Source: Yoonia sediminilitoris
GTDB taxonomy: Bacteria > Pseudomonadota > Alphaproteobacteria > Rhodobacterales > Rhodobacteraceae
Assembly: GCF_003058085.1 (NCBI RefSeq)
Contig: NZ_QBUD01000002.1
Location: forward strand, 620,001-684,000
DNA length: 64,000 nucleotides
Direction: 5' to 3'
In this document: in pieces, positions 52,138-60,039 of the stretch
How the letters are laid out: every line of letters starts with the position of its first letter
How positions within the stretch are numbered: the stretch's first letter is position 1
Notes under the pieces: generated by a model
What the model was told of the DNA's origin: nothing
Databases searched by the model: none
Seen by the model: the letters and a program-made list of their open reading frames with translations, nothing else
Position numbers and translations under genes: made by a program

Positions 52138-53469
52138 ATGAAACGACTGTTCGCTGCTCTCGCTTTTGTAACTGCCCCGCTGGCTGCCACAGCCGAAGAG
52201 GTGACAACATTCACGCTCGACAATGGTATGGATGTCGTGGTCATCGAGGATCACCGCGCCCCTGTCGTCGTGCATATGGTCTGGTACAAGATCGGGTCTG
52301 CGGATGAACCGGTCGGCGCGTCCGGCGTGGCGCATTTTCTGGAACATCTTTTGTTCAAGGCGACCGACGTTCTGGAGTCGGGCGAATTTTCGGCCACCGT
52401 CGCAGCCAATGGCGGCAGCGACAACGCATTTACCAGCTACGACTACACCGCCTATTTCCAGCGCATCGCCGCCGACCGGCTTGAATTGATGATGCAAATG
52501 GAAAGCAACCGGATGAATAATCTGGCAATTACCGCAGACGACATCGAAACCGAACGCAACGTGGTTTTGGAAGAACGCAACCAGCGGACCGAAAACAACC
52601 CCAATGCGCTCGCGCGCGAACAGTTCAGGGCGGCGCTATACCAAAACCACCGCTACGGCGTGCCGATCATCGGCTGGAAACACGAGATGGAGCAACTAGA
52701 GCTTCAGGATGCGCTTGATTTCTACGACCTCTATTATTCGCCCAACAACGCCATTCTGATCGTTGCGGGCGACGTGGAACCCGACGACGTCAAGGCACTG
52801 GCCGAAACCTACTATGGCGTGATCCCGGCAGAGGATGCGCTGCCGGAACGTATCCGCCCCGAAGAACCGCCGCAGCGGGCCGAACGCCGGATTACCTTTG
52901 AGGATCCCCGCGTCAGCCAGCCCTATGTAACCCGCAGCTATCTGGCACCCGAACGCGACAGCGGGGCGCAGAAAGAGGCCGCCGCACTGGTCTATCTGGC
53001 CGAACTGCTGGGTGGATCATCCTTTACATCCGATCTGGGGCGTGCGCTGCAATTTGAAAGCCAGACAGCGATCTATACCAACGCCGGCTACTCGGGCAGT
53101 TCACTTGATGACACATCTTTCAGCGTGACCGTCGTGCCTGCGCAAGGGGTCAGCCTGTCCGAAGCCGAAGCGGCGATGGACGCCGTTATAGCAGACTTCA
53201 TGGAGGCACCGATTGACCCCGAACGGATGGACAGCATCCGCATGCAGCTACGCGCGTCGGAAGTCTATGCGCTGGATAACGTGAATGGACTGGCCCGCCG
53301 CTATGGTGCCGCCCTGACGCAGGGGCTGACGATCGAGGACGTGCAAGAATGGCCCGATATCCTGCAATCGGTGACCGAAGCGGACATCAAGGCAGTCGCC
53401 GCCAAGGTCTTTAACCGTGACCAGTCCGTCACAGGTTGGGTTGTGTCAAACGAGAAGGAGGCAATGTGA
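52138..53469 (+). CDS. M16 family zinc metallopeptidase, catalytic subunit
   Basis: A 443-residue periplasmic peptidase with a signal peptide (LFAALAFVTAPLAATA). The inverted zinc motif HFLEH (His66, Glu69, His70) is complete, with the distal Glu in NVVLEERNQR. The two-domain M16 fold continues with NQRTENNP, PIIGWKHEM, PGD-type GDVEPDD. It is coupled to a second M16 protein that lacks the zinc site (shared TGATG), like the heterodimeric mitochondrial processing peptidase or PqqL-type pairs. Confidence 0.93.
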   Translation: MKRLFAALAFVTAPLAATAEEVTTFTLDNGMDVVVIEDHRAPVVVHMVWYKIGSADEPVGASGVAHFLEHLLFKATDVLESGEFSATVAANGGSDNAFTSYDYTAYFQRIAADRLELMMQMESNRMNNLAITADDIETERNVVLEERNQRTENNPNALAREQFRAALYQNHRYGVPIIGWKHEMEQLELQDALDFYDLYYSPNNAILIVAGDVEPDDVKALAETYYGVIPAEDALPERIRPEEPPQRAERRITFEDPRVSQPYVTRSYLAPERDSGAQKEAAALVYLAELLGGSSFTSDLGRALQFESQTAIYTNAGYSGSSLDDTSFSVTVVPAQGVSLSEAEAAMDAVIADFMEAPIDPERMDSIRMQLRASEVYALDNVNGLARRYGAALTQGLTIEDVQEWPDILQSVTEADIKAVAAKVFNRDQSVTGWVVSNEKEAM

Positions 53470-54779
53470 TGCGCCGTTTCTGGATTGCCTTTTGCCTGAC
53501 CTTCTGTGCGTCCTTGGCGCATGCCGAAATCGACATCAAGGAAGTCACATCGCCCGGTGGTATCAGCGCATGGGTCGTGGAAGAACCCAGCATTCCGTTT
53601 GTTTCGGTTGAAATACGGTTTCGGGGCGGGGCGTCACTTGACCTGCCCGGCAAACGGGGGGCAATCAATCTGATGACCGGCCTGCTCGAAGAAGGGTCGG
53701 GCGACATGACGGCGCAGGAATTCCAGACCAGACGCGAAGCGTTGGCCGCGCGTTTCGGGTTTCAGGCATCAGACGACAGCTTGTCAATCTCTGCGCGCTT
53801 TCTGACCGAAAATCAGGATGATGCATTGGCGTTGCTACGGCAGGCGCTGATCGCACCAACATTTGAGCAAGACGCGCTGGACCGCGTCCGCGCGCAAGTC
53901 TTGTCGGGAATTGCCCGCTCTGAAAAAGATCCCAATGACATTGCCAGCGCTGCCTTCGATGCAGCCGCCTTTGGCGCACATCCCTATGGCAGCAGCCTTG
54001 ATGGTACGGCAGAAAGCGTGAACAGCCTGACCCGCGAGGACATGTTCACTGCGCATGAAAACACGCTGACGCGTGATAGGGTGTATGTCGCCGTTGTCGG
54101 TGACATGACTGTAGATGCTGTTGGCGAAATGCTGGATGAATTGCTGGGCGATCTTCCCGAAACAGGACCAGCAATGCCTGATGATGTGGCATTTGGGCTG
54201 GCAGGAGGCGTGACAGTCATTGACTTTGACACTCCGCAGTCCGTTGCCTTGTTTGGTCAGGCCGGTATCAAGCGTGATGACCCTGACTTCTTCGCCGCAT
54301 ATGTCATGAACCAGGTCCTGGGCGCAGGTGGTTTCGAAAGCCGACTGATGACGGAAGTGCGCGAAAAGCGCGGCTTGACCTATGGTATCCGATCATTCCT
54401 TGTGCCCAAGTTTCATTCAGAGATGATCATTGGTTCAGTTGCCTCGGCCAATGGCACGATTGCAGAGGCCATAGAGGTCACACGCGCCGAATGGGCGCGT
54501 ATGGCCAGCGATGGTTTGACTGCAGAGGAGCTTTCGTCGGCCAAGACCTATCTCACCGGGGAATACCCTTTGCGATTTGATGGGAATAGCGAAATCGCCG
54601 AGATTATGGTGGGCATGCAAATGATCGGCCTGTCGCCCGAATATGTCGTGCGCCGGAATGATTATATCGAGGCTGTGACACTGGAAGATGTGAACCGGGT
54701 CGCGGCTGAATTGCTGCGTCCCGATGACCTGCATTTTGTGGTGGTCGGAAAGCCGGAAGGGCTTGAGCAAACGCAGTGA
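53469..54779 (+). CDS. M16 family peptidase-like protein, non-catalytic partner
   Basis: A 436-residue secreted protein (signal FWIAFCLTFCASLAHA). The M16 fold is clear: FRGGASLDLPGKRGAINLMTGLLEEGS, HPYGSSLDGT, and the C-terminal LTYGIRSFL. The HxxEH zinc motif is missing; the matching segment reads GAINLMTGLLEEG. It is therefore probably the inactive partner of the preceding peptidase. The ATG at 53469 shares one base with that gene's stop (TGATG). Confidence 0.92.
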   Translation: MRRFWIAFCLTFCASLAHAEIDIKEVTSPGGISAWVVEEPSIPFVSVEIRFRGGASLDLPGKRGAINLMTGLLEEGSGDMTAQEFQTRREALAARFGFQASDDSLSISARFLTENQDDALALLRQALIAPTFEQDALDRVRAQVLSGIARSEKDPNDIASAAFDAAAFGAHPYGSSLDGTAESVNSLTREDMFTAHENTLTRDRVYVAVVGDMTVDAVGEMLDELLGDLPETGPAMPDDVAFGLAGGVTVIDFDTPQSVALFGQAGIKRDDPDFFAAYVMNQVLGAGGFESRLMTEVREKRGLTYGIRSFLVPKFHSEMIIGSVASANGTIAEAIEVTRAEWARMASDGLTAEELSSAKTYLTGEYPLRFDGNSEIAEIMVGMQMIGLSPEYVVRRNDYIEAVTLEDVNRVAAELLRPDDLHFVVVGKPEGLEQTQ

Positions 54780-54784
54780 CGCGA

Positions 54785-54836
54785 AAAATCTTCTAGCAGA
54801 TTTTTGACCCAAGAATTTTCGAGAAAATTCTTTTTT
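54785..54836 (+). terminator. Two tandem hairpins with T-tracts after the M16 pair
   Basis: First AAAATCT-TCTAGC-AGATTTTT (54785-54805), then AAGAATTTT-CGAG-AAAATTCTT followed by TTTT (54811-54836). The second is a strong rho-independent terminator shape, ending the purH-lspA-M16 transcript before mutL. Confidence 0.75.
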
Positions 54837-54880
54837 GGGGCGCTCGCAGAATCATCGCGGATCATGCTATAAGTTGTGCC

Positions 54881-56707
54881 ATGTCCATTGCAGACCCCCA
54901 GATAAAGCCCCAACCGGTTATCCGGCAACTGGATGACGCCGCCATCAACAGGATTGCGGCCGGTGAGGTTCTGGAGCGCCCTGCCTCTGCCGTAAAAGAG
55001 CTTGTCGAAAACGCCATTGACGCAGGTTCCAACCGGATTGAGGTGGTCATCGCGGATGGCGGCAAGACACTGATCAGGGTCACTGATGATGGATGCGGCA
55101 TTGCCCCAGCAGACCTCCCACTGGCTCTGTCGCGCCATGCCACATCAAAAATCGACGGCTCCGATCTTTTGAACATCAACTCTTTCGGGTTCAGGGGCGA
55201 GGCACTCCCGTCGTTAGGTGCAGTCGGCCGCCTGACGATCACGTCACGGGTGGACGGTACAGAGGCCGCTGCGATATCCGTGGCTGGTGGCCAAGCCACC
55301 AATCCGCGCCCGGCGGCGCTGTCCACAGGCACGGTGGTTGAACTCCGTGACATGTTCTACGCCACGCCGGCCCGCCTGAAATTCCTGCGCACCGATAGGG
55401 CTGAGGGTCAGGCAATCAGTGATGTGGTCAAACGGCTTGCCATGGCCGAGCCGTTCGTCAGTTTCGTGCTGCGCGACGCCTCTGGTGGTGATAACCGCAC
55501 CACATTCCGGGCTGATGCTGAAACAGGTGATCTGTTTGATGCGCTTCACGGCCGACTACGGACCGTTCTGGGCAAGGATTTCGCTGAAAATGCGCTGTCC
55601 ATTGATGCCCGGCGCGACGGATTTCATCTGACTGGCTATGCGGCCTTACCGACCTATTCGCGTGGCGCCGCGGTGGCACAGTTCCTGTTCGTGAATGGAC
55701 GACCCGTGCGCGATAAGATGCTGCTTGGCGCTCTGCGGGCGGCCTATATGGATGTGCTGTCTCGCGACCGCCATCCGGTTGCGGCCCTGTTTGTGGATTG
55801 CGACCCCACACTTGTGGATGTGAACGTCCATCCCGCCAAATCAGAGGTCAGGTTCCGTGAGCCAGCAACGGTCCGCGGCCTGATTATATCGGGCCTGAGG
55901 CATGCGTTGGCCGAAGCTGGCCATCGGGCCGCGACCACGGTTGCGAATGCGACCTTGGGGGCCATGACCCCCGAACCAACCCAGCCGCGCATCTATCAAA
56001 TGGACCGGCCCAGCTTCAGCGCACGTTCAATGACATTTCAGTCGCAGGCTCCGTCCTTTCATGCGTCGGGTTTCGAAGAGACGGCATCTGCCCGCATTGA
56101 GCCGCCCCAAATGGATGAGCCCGTGCATTTGCCTTTGGGTGCGGCGCGGGCGCAGGTGCATGAAAACTATATCATCGCCCAAACCGAAACAGGGGTCGTC
56201 ATCGTCGACCAGCACGCTGCCCACGAAAGACTGGTGTATGAAAAACTGAAAGCCCAGATGGCCGAAAACGGGGTCGCGGCGCAGGCACTCCTGATTCCGG
56301 AAATTGTTGAAATGACGGAAGGTGAAGTTGCCCAACTGATGGAGATTGCTGCTGATCTGTCGCGGCTTGGCCTGACGCTTGAACCCTTTGGCGGCGGTGC
56401 AATCGCAGTACGCGAAACCCCAGCGATCCTCGGTGAGGTGAATGCCTGTCGCATGTTGCGCGACATTCTGGATGAATTGGCAGATCAGGGTGACAGCGCC
56501 ACCGTGCAGACCAGGATTGAAGCCATCCTCAGCCGGGTCGCCTGCCACGGGTCGATCCGTTCTGGCCGCCGGATGCAGGGGGCCGAGATGAATGCGCTCC
56601 TGCGCGAAATGGAGGCGACACCGCTTTCGGGGCAATGCAACCACGGGCGGCCGACTTATGTTGAACTGAAGCTGTCCGATATTGAACGGCTCTTCGGGCG
56701 CACATGA
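54881..56707 (+). CDS. mutL: DNA mismatch repair protein MutL, endonuclease type
   Basis: A 608-residue GHKL ATPase with N-terminal IAAGEVLERPASAVKELVENAID, TDDGCGI, and GFRGEALPSLGAVG motifs. The C-terminal domain has the DQHAAHERLVYE motif (DQHAxxExxxxE), the metal site of endonuclease-active MutL found in species without MutH, and CHGSIRSG and GQCNHGRPT further on. It should nick the new strand in mismatch repair. It starts 100 bases after the terminator and overlaps rmuC by 4 bases. Confidence 0.97.
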   Translation: MSIADPQIKPQPVIRQLDDAAINRIAAGEVLERPASAVKELVENAIDAGSNRIEVVIADGGKTLIRVTDDGCGIAPADLPLALSRHATSKIDGSDLLNINSFGFRGEALPSLGAVGRLTITSRVDGTEAAAISVAGGQATNPRPAALSTGTVVELRDMFYATPARLKFLRTDRAEGQAISDVVKRLAMAEPFVSFVLRDASGGDNRTTFRADAETGDLFDALHGRLRTVLGKDFAENALSIDARRDGFHLTGYAALPTYSRGAAVAQFLFVNGRPVRDKMLLGALRAAYMDVLSRDRHPVAALFVDCDPTLVDVNVHPAKSEVRFREPATVRGLIISGLRHALAEAGHRAATTVANATLGAMTPEPTQPRIYQMDRPSFSARSMTFQSQAPSFHASGFEETASARIEPPQMDEPVHLPLGAARAQVHENYIIAQTETGVVIVDQHAAHERLVYEKLKAQMAENGVAAQALLIPEIVEMTEGEVAQLMEIAADLSRLGLTLEPFGGGAIAVRETPAILGEVNACRMLRDILDELADQGDSATVQTRIEAILSRVACHGSIRSGRRMQGAEMNALLREMEATPLSGQCNHGRPTYVELKLSDIERLFGRT

Positions 56708-57942
56708 TCCAGATCGGTAACACAACCTATGCCCTCAGCGACCCGATGGTTGTCGCCGCCATTGCAGGCGCGTTGATTATTTTTCTGGTGCTGACCCTCC
56801 TTTTGATCACAGTCAAACGCGCGGGAAAGTCGCACGCGGCGGTACAATTGGTCGCCAACCAAGTGGGCGTACTATCGCAGAACATGCAATCACTTGGTCA
56901 GGGTCAACACCAGCTTGCAGGTAACATCCAGACCGTGAGCGACGCACAGGCCAACGCACAGGTGCATGTTGTACAAACAATGGAAGCCCGTCTGGCCGAG
57001 GTTCAGGCGCAAATGGCAGAACGGCTGGCTGACAACGCCATGAAATCCGCCCGAACCATGGCCGACATGCAGGAACGGATGAAAGATACGCTCACTGGCA
57101 GCAGTGACAGAACGACCAAGAGCTTGACCGAATTGCAGGAAAGGCTCGCGACAATCGACAAGGCGCAGACCAACATCGAAAAGCTTTCTGGCGATGTGCT
57201 GTCTTTGCAGGACATACTGTCCAACAAGCAGCGACGGGGCATGTTTGGTGAAATTCAACTGACGGATATCGTCTCCAAGGCACTGCCTGCGGATAGCTAC
57301 AGCCTTCAGGCCACCCTATCGAATGGCAAGCGGGCCGACTGTCTGGTCGCACTACCCAATCCGCCGGGTCATATCATCATTGACGCCAAATTCCCGCTCG
57401 AGGCCTACGAATTACTGACTGCGGCCCAGACCCCTGACCATCAAAAAGCGGCACTACGTGATCTTGCTGTCGCGGTGCGCAAACACATCAAGGATATCAG
57501 TGAAAAATACATAATCGAAGGGGAAACCGCTGACGGGGCGATCATGTTCCTCCCATCAGAGGCAGTCTATGCCGAATTGCACGCGCGGCTTCCCGAAGTG
57601 GTACGGGACGGTTTCAACGCCCGTGTCTGGATAGTGTCACCCACGACCTGCATGGCCACGTTGAACACAATGCGGGCGATACTTAAGGATGCGCGGATGC
57701 GTGAACAGGCGGGCGAAATTCGCAAGGCTCTGCGCCTTTTGCACCGCGATGTGGAACTGATCGGAGAAAAGGCCGGTAAACTGGAAACACACCTGCGTCA
57801 GGCTGGTGAAGATGTATCCGGTGTGCTGACAGCCGCCACCCGCGCAGGGAAACGTGCCGACCGGCTGGACAATTTTGATTTTGAGGAACTTGCCACGGAC
57901 GCAGAACCCAACATTGTTCCGATTGCAGCCCCAAAGGGCTGA
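56704..57942 (+). CDS. rmuC: DNA recombination protein RmuC
   Basis: A 412-residue protein with an N-terminal membrane helix (VAAIAGALIIFLVLTLLLITV), a long coiled coil (about 40-165), and the RmuC domain with GMFGEIQLTDIV, IIDAKFPLEAYELL, and FLPSEAVYAELH. It limits recombination at inverted repeats and has a nuclease-like fold. ATGA overlap with mutL. Confidence 0.95.
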   Translation: MIQIGNTTYALSDPMVVAAIAGALIIFLVLTLLLITVKRAGKSHAAVQLVANQVGVLSQNMQSLGQGQHQLAGNIQTVSDAQANAQVHVVQTMEARLAEVQAQMAERLADNAMKSARTMADMQERMKDTLTGSSDRTTKSLTELQERLATIDKAQTNIEKLSGDVLSLQDILSNKQRRGMFGEIQLTDIVSKALPADSYSLQATLSNGKRADCLVALPNPPGHIIIDAKFPLEAYELLTAAQTPDHQKAALRDLAVAVRKHIKDISEKYIIEGETADGAIMFLPSEAVYAELHARLPEVVRDGFNARVWIVSPTTCMATLNTMRAILKDARMREQAGEIRKALRLLHRDVELIGEKAGKLETHLRQAGEDVSGVLTAATRAGKRADRLDNFDFEELATDAEPNIVPIAAPKG

Positions 57943-58319
57943 CACCCTGCGTTGCACGCAAGACAGCATTCCCAACAGCATAACTTCCGGCATTTACAAA
58001 TGAATCGCTTGGAAACGGTCGAGAAAAATGACGGCTTAGCGGGTGCACGCGGCGGGTCGACGGTGGAAGTCCGGAAGCGTTGCTCAACATGACAATCCGG
58101 CAGAGGCGCAGTATCTGCAGGATATGGCGAGCGGACCAGGGATTCGGCCTGTAACGGTCAATGAATCCCCCGACAGCCTCGGCACACCAAGACGCTATAG
58201 CCAATGGCGCGCACCAAAATAGCGATGTCCACCTAAGCGTTTCACCTTTAACCTGAGGCATCAGATAATGGTGAAACGCCCACAACATATGAACTTTGCA
58301 CGGCGCTTCTCGAAAAGCT

Positions 58320-58351
58320 GTGATTCAGGTTTTTCGCGAAACGCTGTAACG
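58320..58351. repeat. Short dispersed element, copy B
   Basis: GTGATTCAGGTTTTTCGC and GAAACGCTGTAACG, about 25 of 32 bases identical to 35697-35728. It includes the near-palindrome TTTCGCGAAA. Located 50 bases before copy 3 of the larger repeat. Confidence 0.4.
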
Positions 58352-58400
58352 GCCTGTGCATCAGTGCCTTGGGCTACTTCGCTTTGGCATGATTGTTGCA

Positions 58401-58481
58401 ACTTCTTATGGCCAAAAATATCCTGGGGGTCCGGGGGCAAAGCCCCCGGCCTGTCGGCTTGCATCGCAAGTCGAAACAAGA
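58401..58481. repeat. Dispersed intergenic repeat, copy 3
   Basis: ACTTCTTATGGCCAAAAATATC, then hairpin CCGGGGGC-AAA-GCCCCCGG (58431-58449), CTGTCGGCTTGCATCGCAAG and TCGAAACAAGA. Very close to the copy at 47420-47498 and sharing its first 26 bases with the copy at 25401. Confidence 0.75.
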
Positions 58482-58513
58482 TCTCGCACAGACTAGGAAA
58501 ACGTGCAGACGTC

Positions 58514-58543
58514 AAAAAAAGAAAACCCCGGCAACAACCGGGG
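58514..58543 (-). terminator. Rho-independent terminator of rpoE-chrR
   Basis: Read on the minus strand: CCCCGG-TTGTTG-CCGGGG followed by TTTTCTTTTTTT. It lies 32 bases after the chrR stop codon and is a strong terminator shape. Confidence 0.85.
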
Positions 58544-58574
58544 CATCTTGGGTGAGTGGCATTTGTGAAAGTTC

Positions 58575-59225
58575 TTATATTCGCATGAAACGCTGTGCGA
58601 TGCGCGGCAGCACACCTTTGAATTTCAGCGGTGCGTCAGAGGCGGCAAGGCAGATGCAGTCCACACCCTCTTCGGCGATAGGGGTGTGATGCAAGTCTTC
58701 GTTTGCAACCTCGACATCGCCTGCGCCGAAACGGTCTTCCTCATCGCGAAACGCACCTTGCAGCACAAGCGTCAGTTCAGTGCCATGATGCCCATGGTCG
58801 GGTACGGCTGTGCCCGCAGGAATACGCAGCAGACGCACGCTGGCGTCGCTTGATGTTGGCAGGATCATCTGGCTCACGCCGCCCCCGACCTTGCGCCATT
58901 TCAAACTGTCAACGTCGCCCTGCACATATTCGGCCAAAGGGGCCGGGAAAATGCCGCTGCTCACGGGCTTGGGTGCACGGGTGGCGTCCACAGCACCACT
59001 CTCGATCAGGGCCATCGTTGCTGCCAGCGACTCCTCGGCCACATCAATCGGGTCCGCGTCCAGCATGACTTCGCCGCCGATGGCGTCATACTCGGCCAAG
59101 GCGGCACGGCATTCGTCACACATTGAAATATGCGTCGCCACGACAAGGTTGAAAGCTTCCGGCAAACTGCCTGCGGCGTAGCCCATCAAGAGCGCATCTG
59201 AGAGGTGGTGTTTAATCTGTGTCAT
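58575..59225 (-). CDS. chrR: Zinc-dependent anti-sigma factor ChrR
   Basis: A 216-residue cytoplasmic anti-sigma factor that holds RpoE until singlet oxygen is sensed. The N-terminal anti-sigma domain has the HxxxCxxC zinc motif (His32, Cys36, Cys39 in HISMCDEC) plus His6. The C-terminal cupin (about 105-200) has the metal ligand set in PDHGHHGTELTLVLQG (His144, His146, Glu150) and a His in EDLHHTP, needed for the singlet-oxygen response in the Rhodobacter homologue. It lies 8 bases after rpoE and is cotranscribed. The organisation matches the R. sphaeroides rpoE-chrR pair. Confidence 0.95.
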   Translation of the reverse strand: MTQIKHHLSDALLMGYAAGSLPEAFNLVVATHISMCDECRAALAEYDAIGGEVMLDADPIDVAEESLAATMALIESGAVDATRAPKPVSSGIFPAPLAEYVQGDVDSLKWRKVGGGVSQMILPTSSDASVRLLRIPAGTAVPDHGHHGTELTLVLQGAFRDEEDRFGAGDVEVANEDLHHTPIAEEGVDCICLAASDAPLKFKGVLPRIAQRFMRI

Positions 59226-59233
59226 CTACTGTT

Positions 59234-59758
59234 TCACTTCATTTTGTGGCGCAAGCGTTCCAACGCCAATCGTATCCTTGATTTGATCGTGCCAAGCGGC
59301 AAACCCGTCTGAGCCGCAATTTCGCTGTGGCTCAATTCTCCGAGATAGGCCTTTTCGATCAGTTTTCTCTGTTCGGGCGGAAGTGTCGCAAGTGCTTCGC
59401 CCAATTTCTGCGTTTCCTGCTGCAACCCCATCGCATCGGCCTGATCAGGCTCTGGTTCGGGGCCCCACGGCAAATCTTCTGGTTCCGGTCTGCGCTGTTT
59501 GCGCAGCAGATCGATCTTACGGTTCCGGGCGATCGTGAAAATCCATGTCGACACACTCGCCTTTGTTGGGTCGAACATATGCGCCTTGTTCCAAAGGGTC
59601 GCCATGACCTCCTGCGTACATTCCTCCGCCAGATCCGGGCTGGCACCCGATGAAATCAGAAAAGACTTCACGCGCGGCGCGAAATAGGCAAACAACTCGG
59701 CAAATGCTGACTTGTCCTTCTTGTCGCGGACCGCAATGACCTGGGCGATCCAGGCCAT
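59234..59758 (-). CDS. rpoE: ECF sigma factor RpoE (singlet-oxygen response)
   Basis: A 174-residue group 4 sigma factor. Region 2 has FAELFAYFAPRVKSFLISSG and DPTKASVSTWIFTIARNRKIDLLRKQRR; region 4 has LPPEQRKLIEKAYLGELSHSEIAAQTGLPLGTIKSRIRLALERLR. The ATG at 59758 gives the length usual for RpoE of this group. In-frame ATGs at 59860, 59884 and 59890 would add an extra N-terminal stretch; the last two lie at or just before the predicted transcription start. The gene is controlled by the minus-strand RpoE-type promoter (59895-59924), so it is probably autoregulated. Confidence 0.92.
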   Translation of the reverse strand: MAWIAQVIAVRDKKDKSAFAELFAYFAPRVKSFLISSGASPDLAEECTQEVMATLWNKAHMFDPTKASVSTWIFTIARNRKIDLLRKQRRPEPEDLPWGPEPEPDQADAMGLQQETQKLGEALATLPPEQRKLIEKAYLGELSHSEIAAQTGLPLGTIKSRIRLALERLRHKMK

Positions 59759-59894
59759 ACGTTTTGAGGTCACTTCTGTGTCCAATTTCCTTGCCCCATC
59801 ATTGCATGGTTCAACCACTTCCTCGGCACTATATTCCAGCGCGCCGAAAGGTGCATCCATCTTCGTCGGGGCATCCAAATTCATTCTCATATCC

Positions 59895-59924
59895 TGTTTA
59901 CGGTACAGGGCATCTATTGGATCA
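59895..59924 (-). promoter_or_regulatory. RpoE-type promoter of rpoE-chrR
   Basis: On the minus strand: TGATCC (59924-59919), an 18-base spacer, then TAAACA (59900-59895). This fits the TGATCC-N18-TAA pattern known for Rhodobacter RpoE. The predicted start lies about 59888, giving a leader of about 130 bases to the preferred ATG. Confidence 0.7.
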
Positions 59925-59947
59925 CCGGTGCAATGAAGTTTTTTCAG

Positions 59948-59977
59948 TGATCCATCTTCCCGCCCCCGCCGTATCTT
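59948..59977 (+). promoter_or_regulatory. RpoE-type promoter of the divergent oxidoreductase operon
   Basis: On the plus strand: TGATCC (59948-59953), 18 bases, then TATCTT (59972-59977). The same -35 and spacing as the opposite promoter; the -10 is less close to TAA-type sites. The predicted start is about 57 bases before the ATG at 60040. Confidence 0.6.
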
Positions 59978-60039
59978 ATAGGATGCGCACAAACGGCCGC
60001 GTAAAAAAAAACGAAAACACATCACTGGAGCAGACACAT

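Larger units (their letters stand above)
57943..58574. other. 632-base intergenic region with repeats and a terminator
   Basis: Between rmuC (plus) and chrR (minus). It contains no certain gene. A 59-codon open frame starting GTG at 58043 and ending 58222 (DNPAEAQYLQDMASG...) might be a relic or small gene but has no ribosome site. Copy B of the short element (58320-58351), copy 3 of the dispersed repeat (58401-58481) and the chrR terminator (58514-58543) fill the right half. The region looks like a landing site for repeats. Confidence 0.5.

Noticed and set aside
58060..58110. Possible SRP RNA gene from the GTCCGGAAGCG string
   Set aside because: The conserved GGAAGGAAGCAGCC-type loop and the flanking pairing are absent.
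58043..58222. 59-codon plus-strand frame after rmuC
   Set aside because: Reads like ordinary protein (DNPAEAQYLQDMASG) but has no ribosome site, no family, and starts with GTG; kept only as a possible relic.
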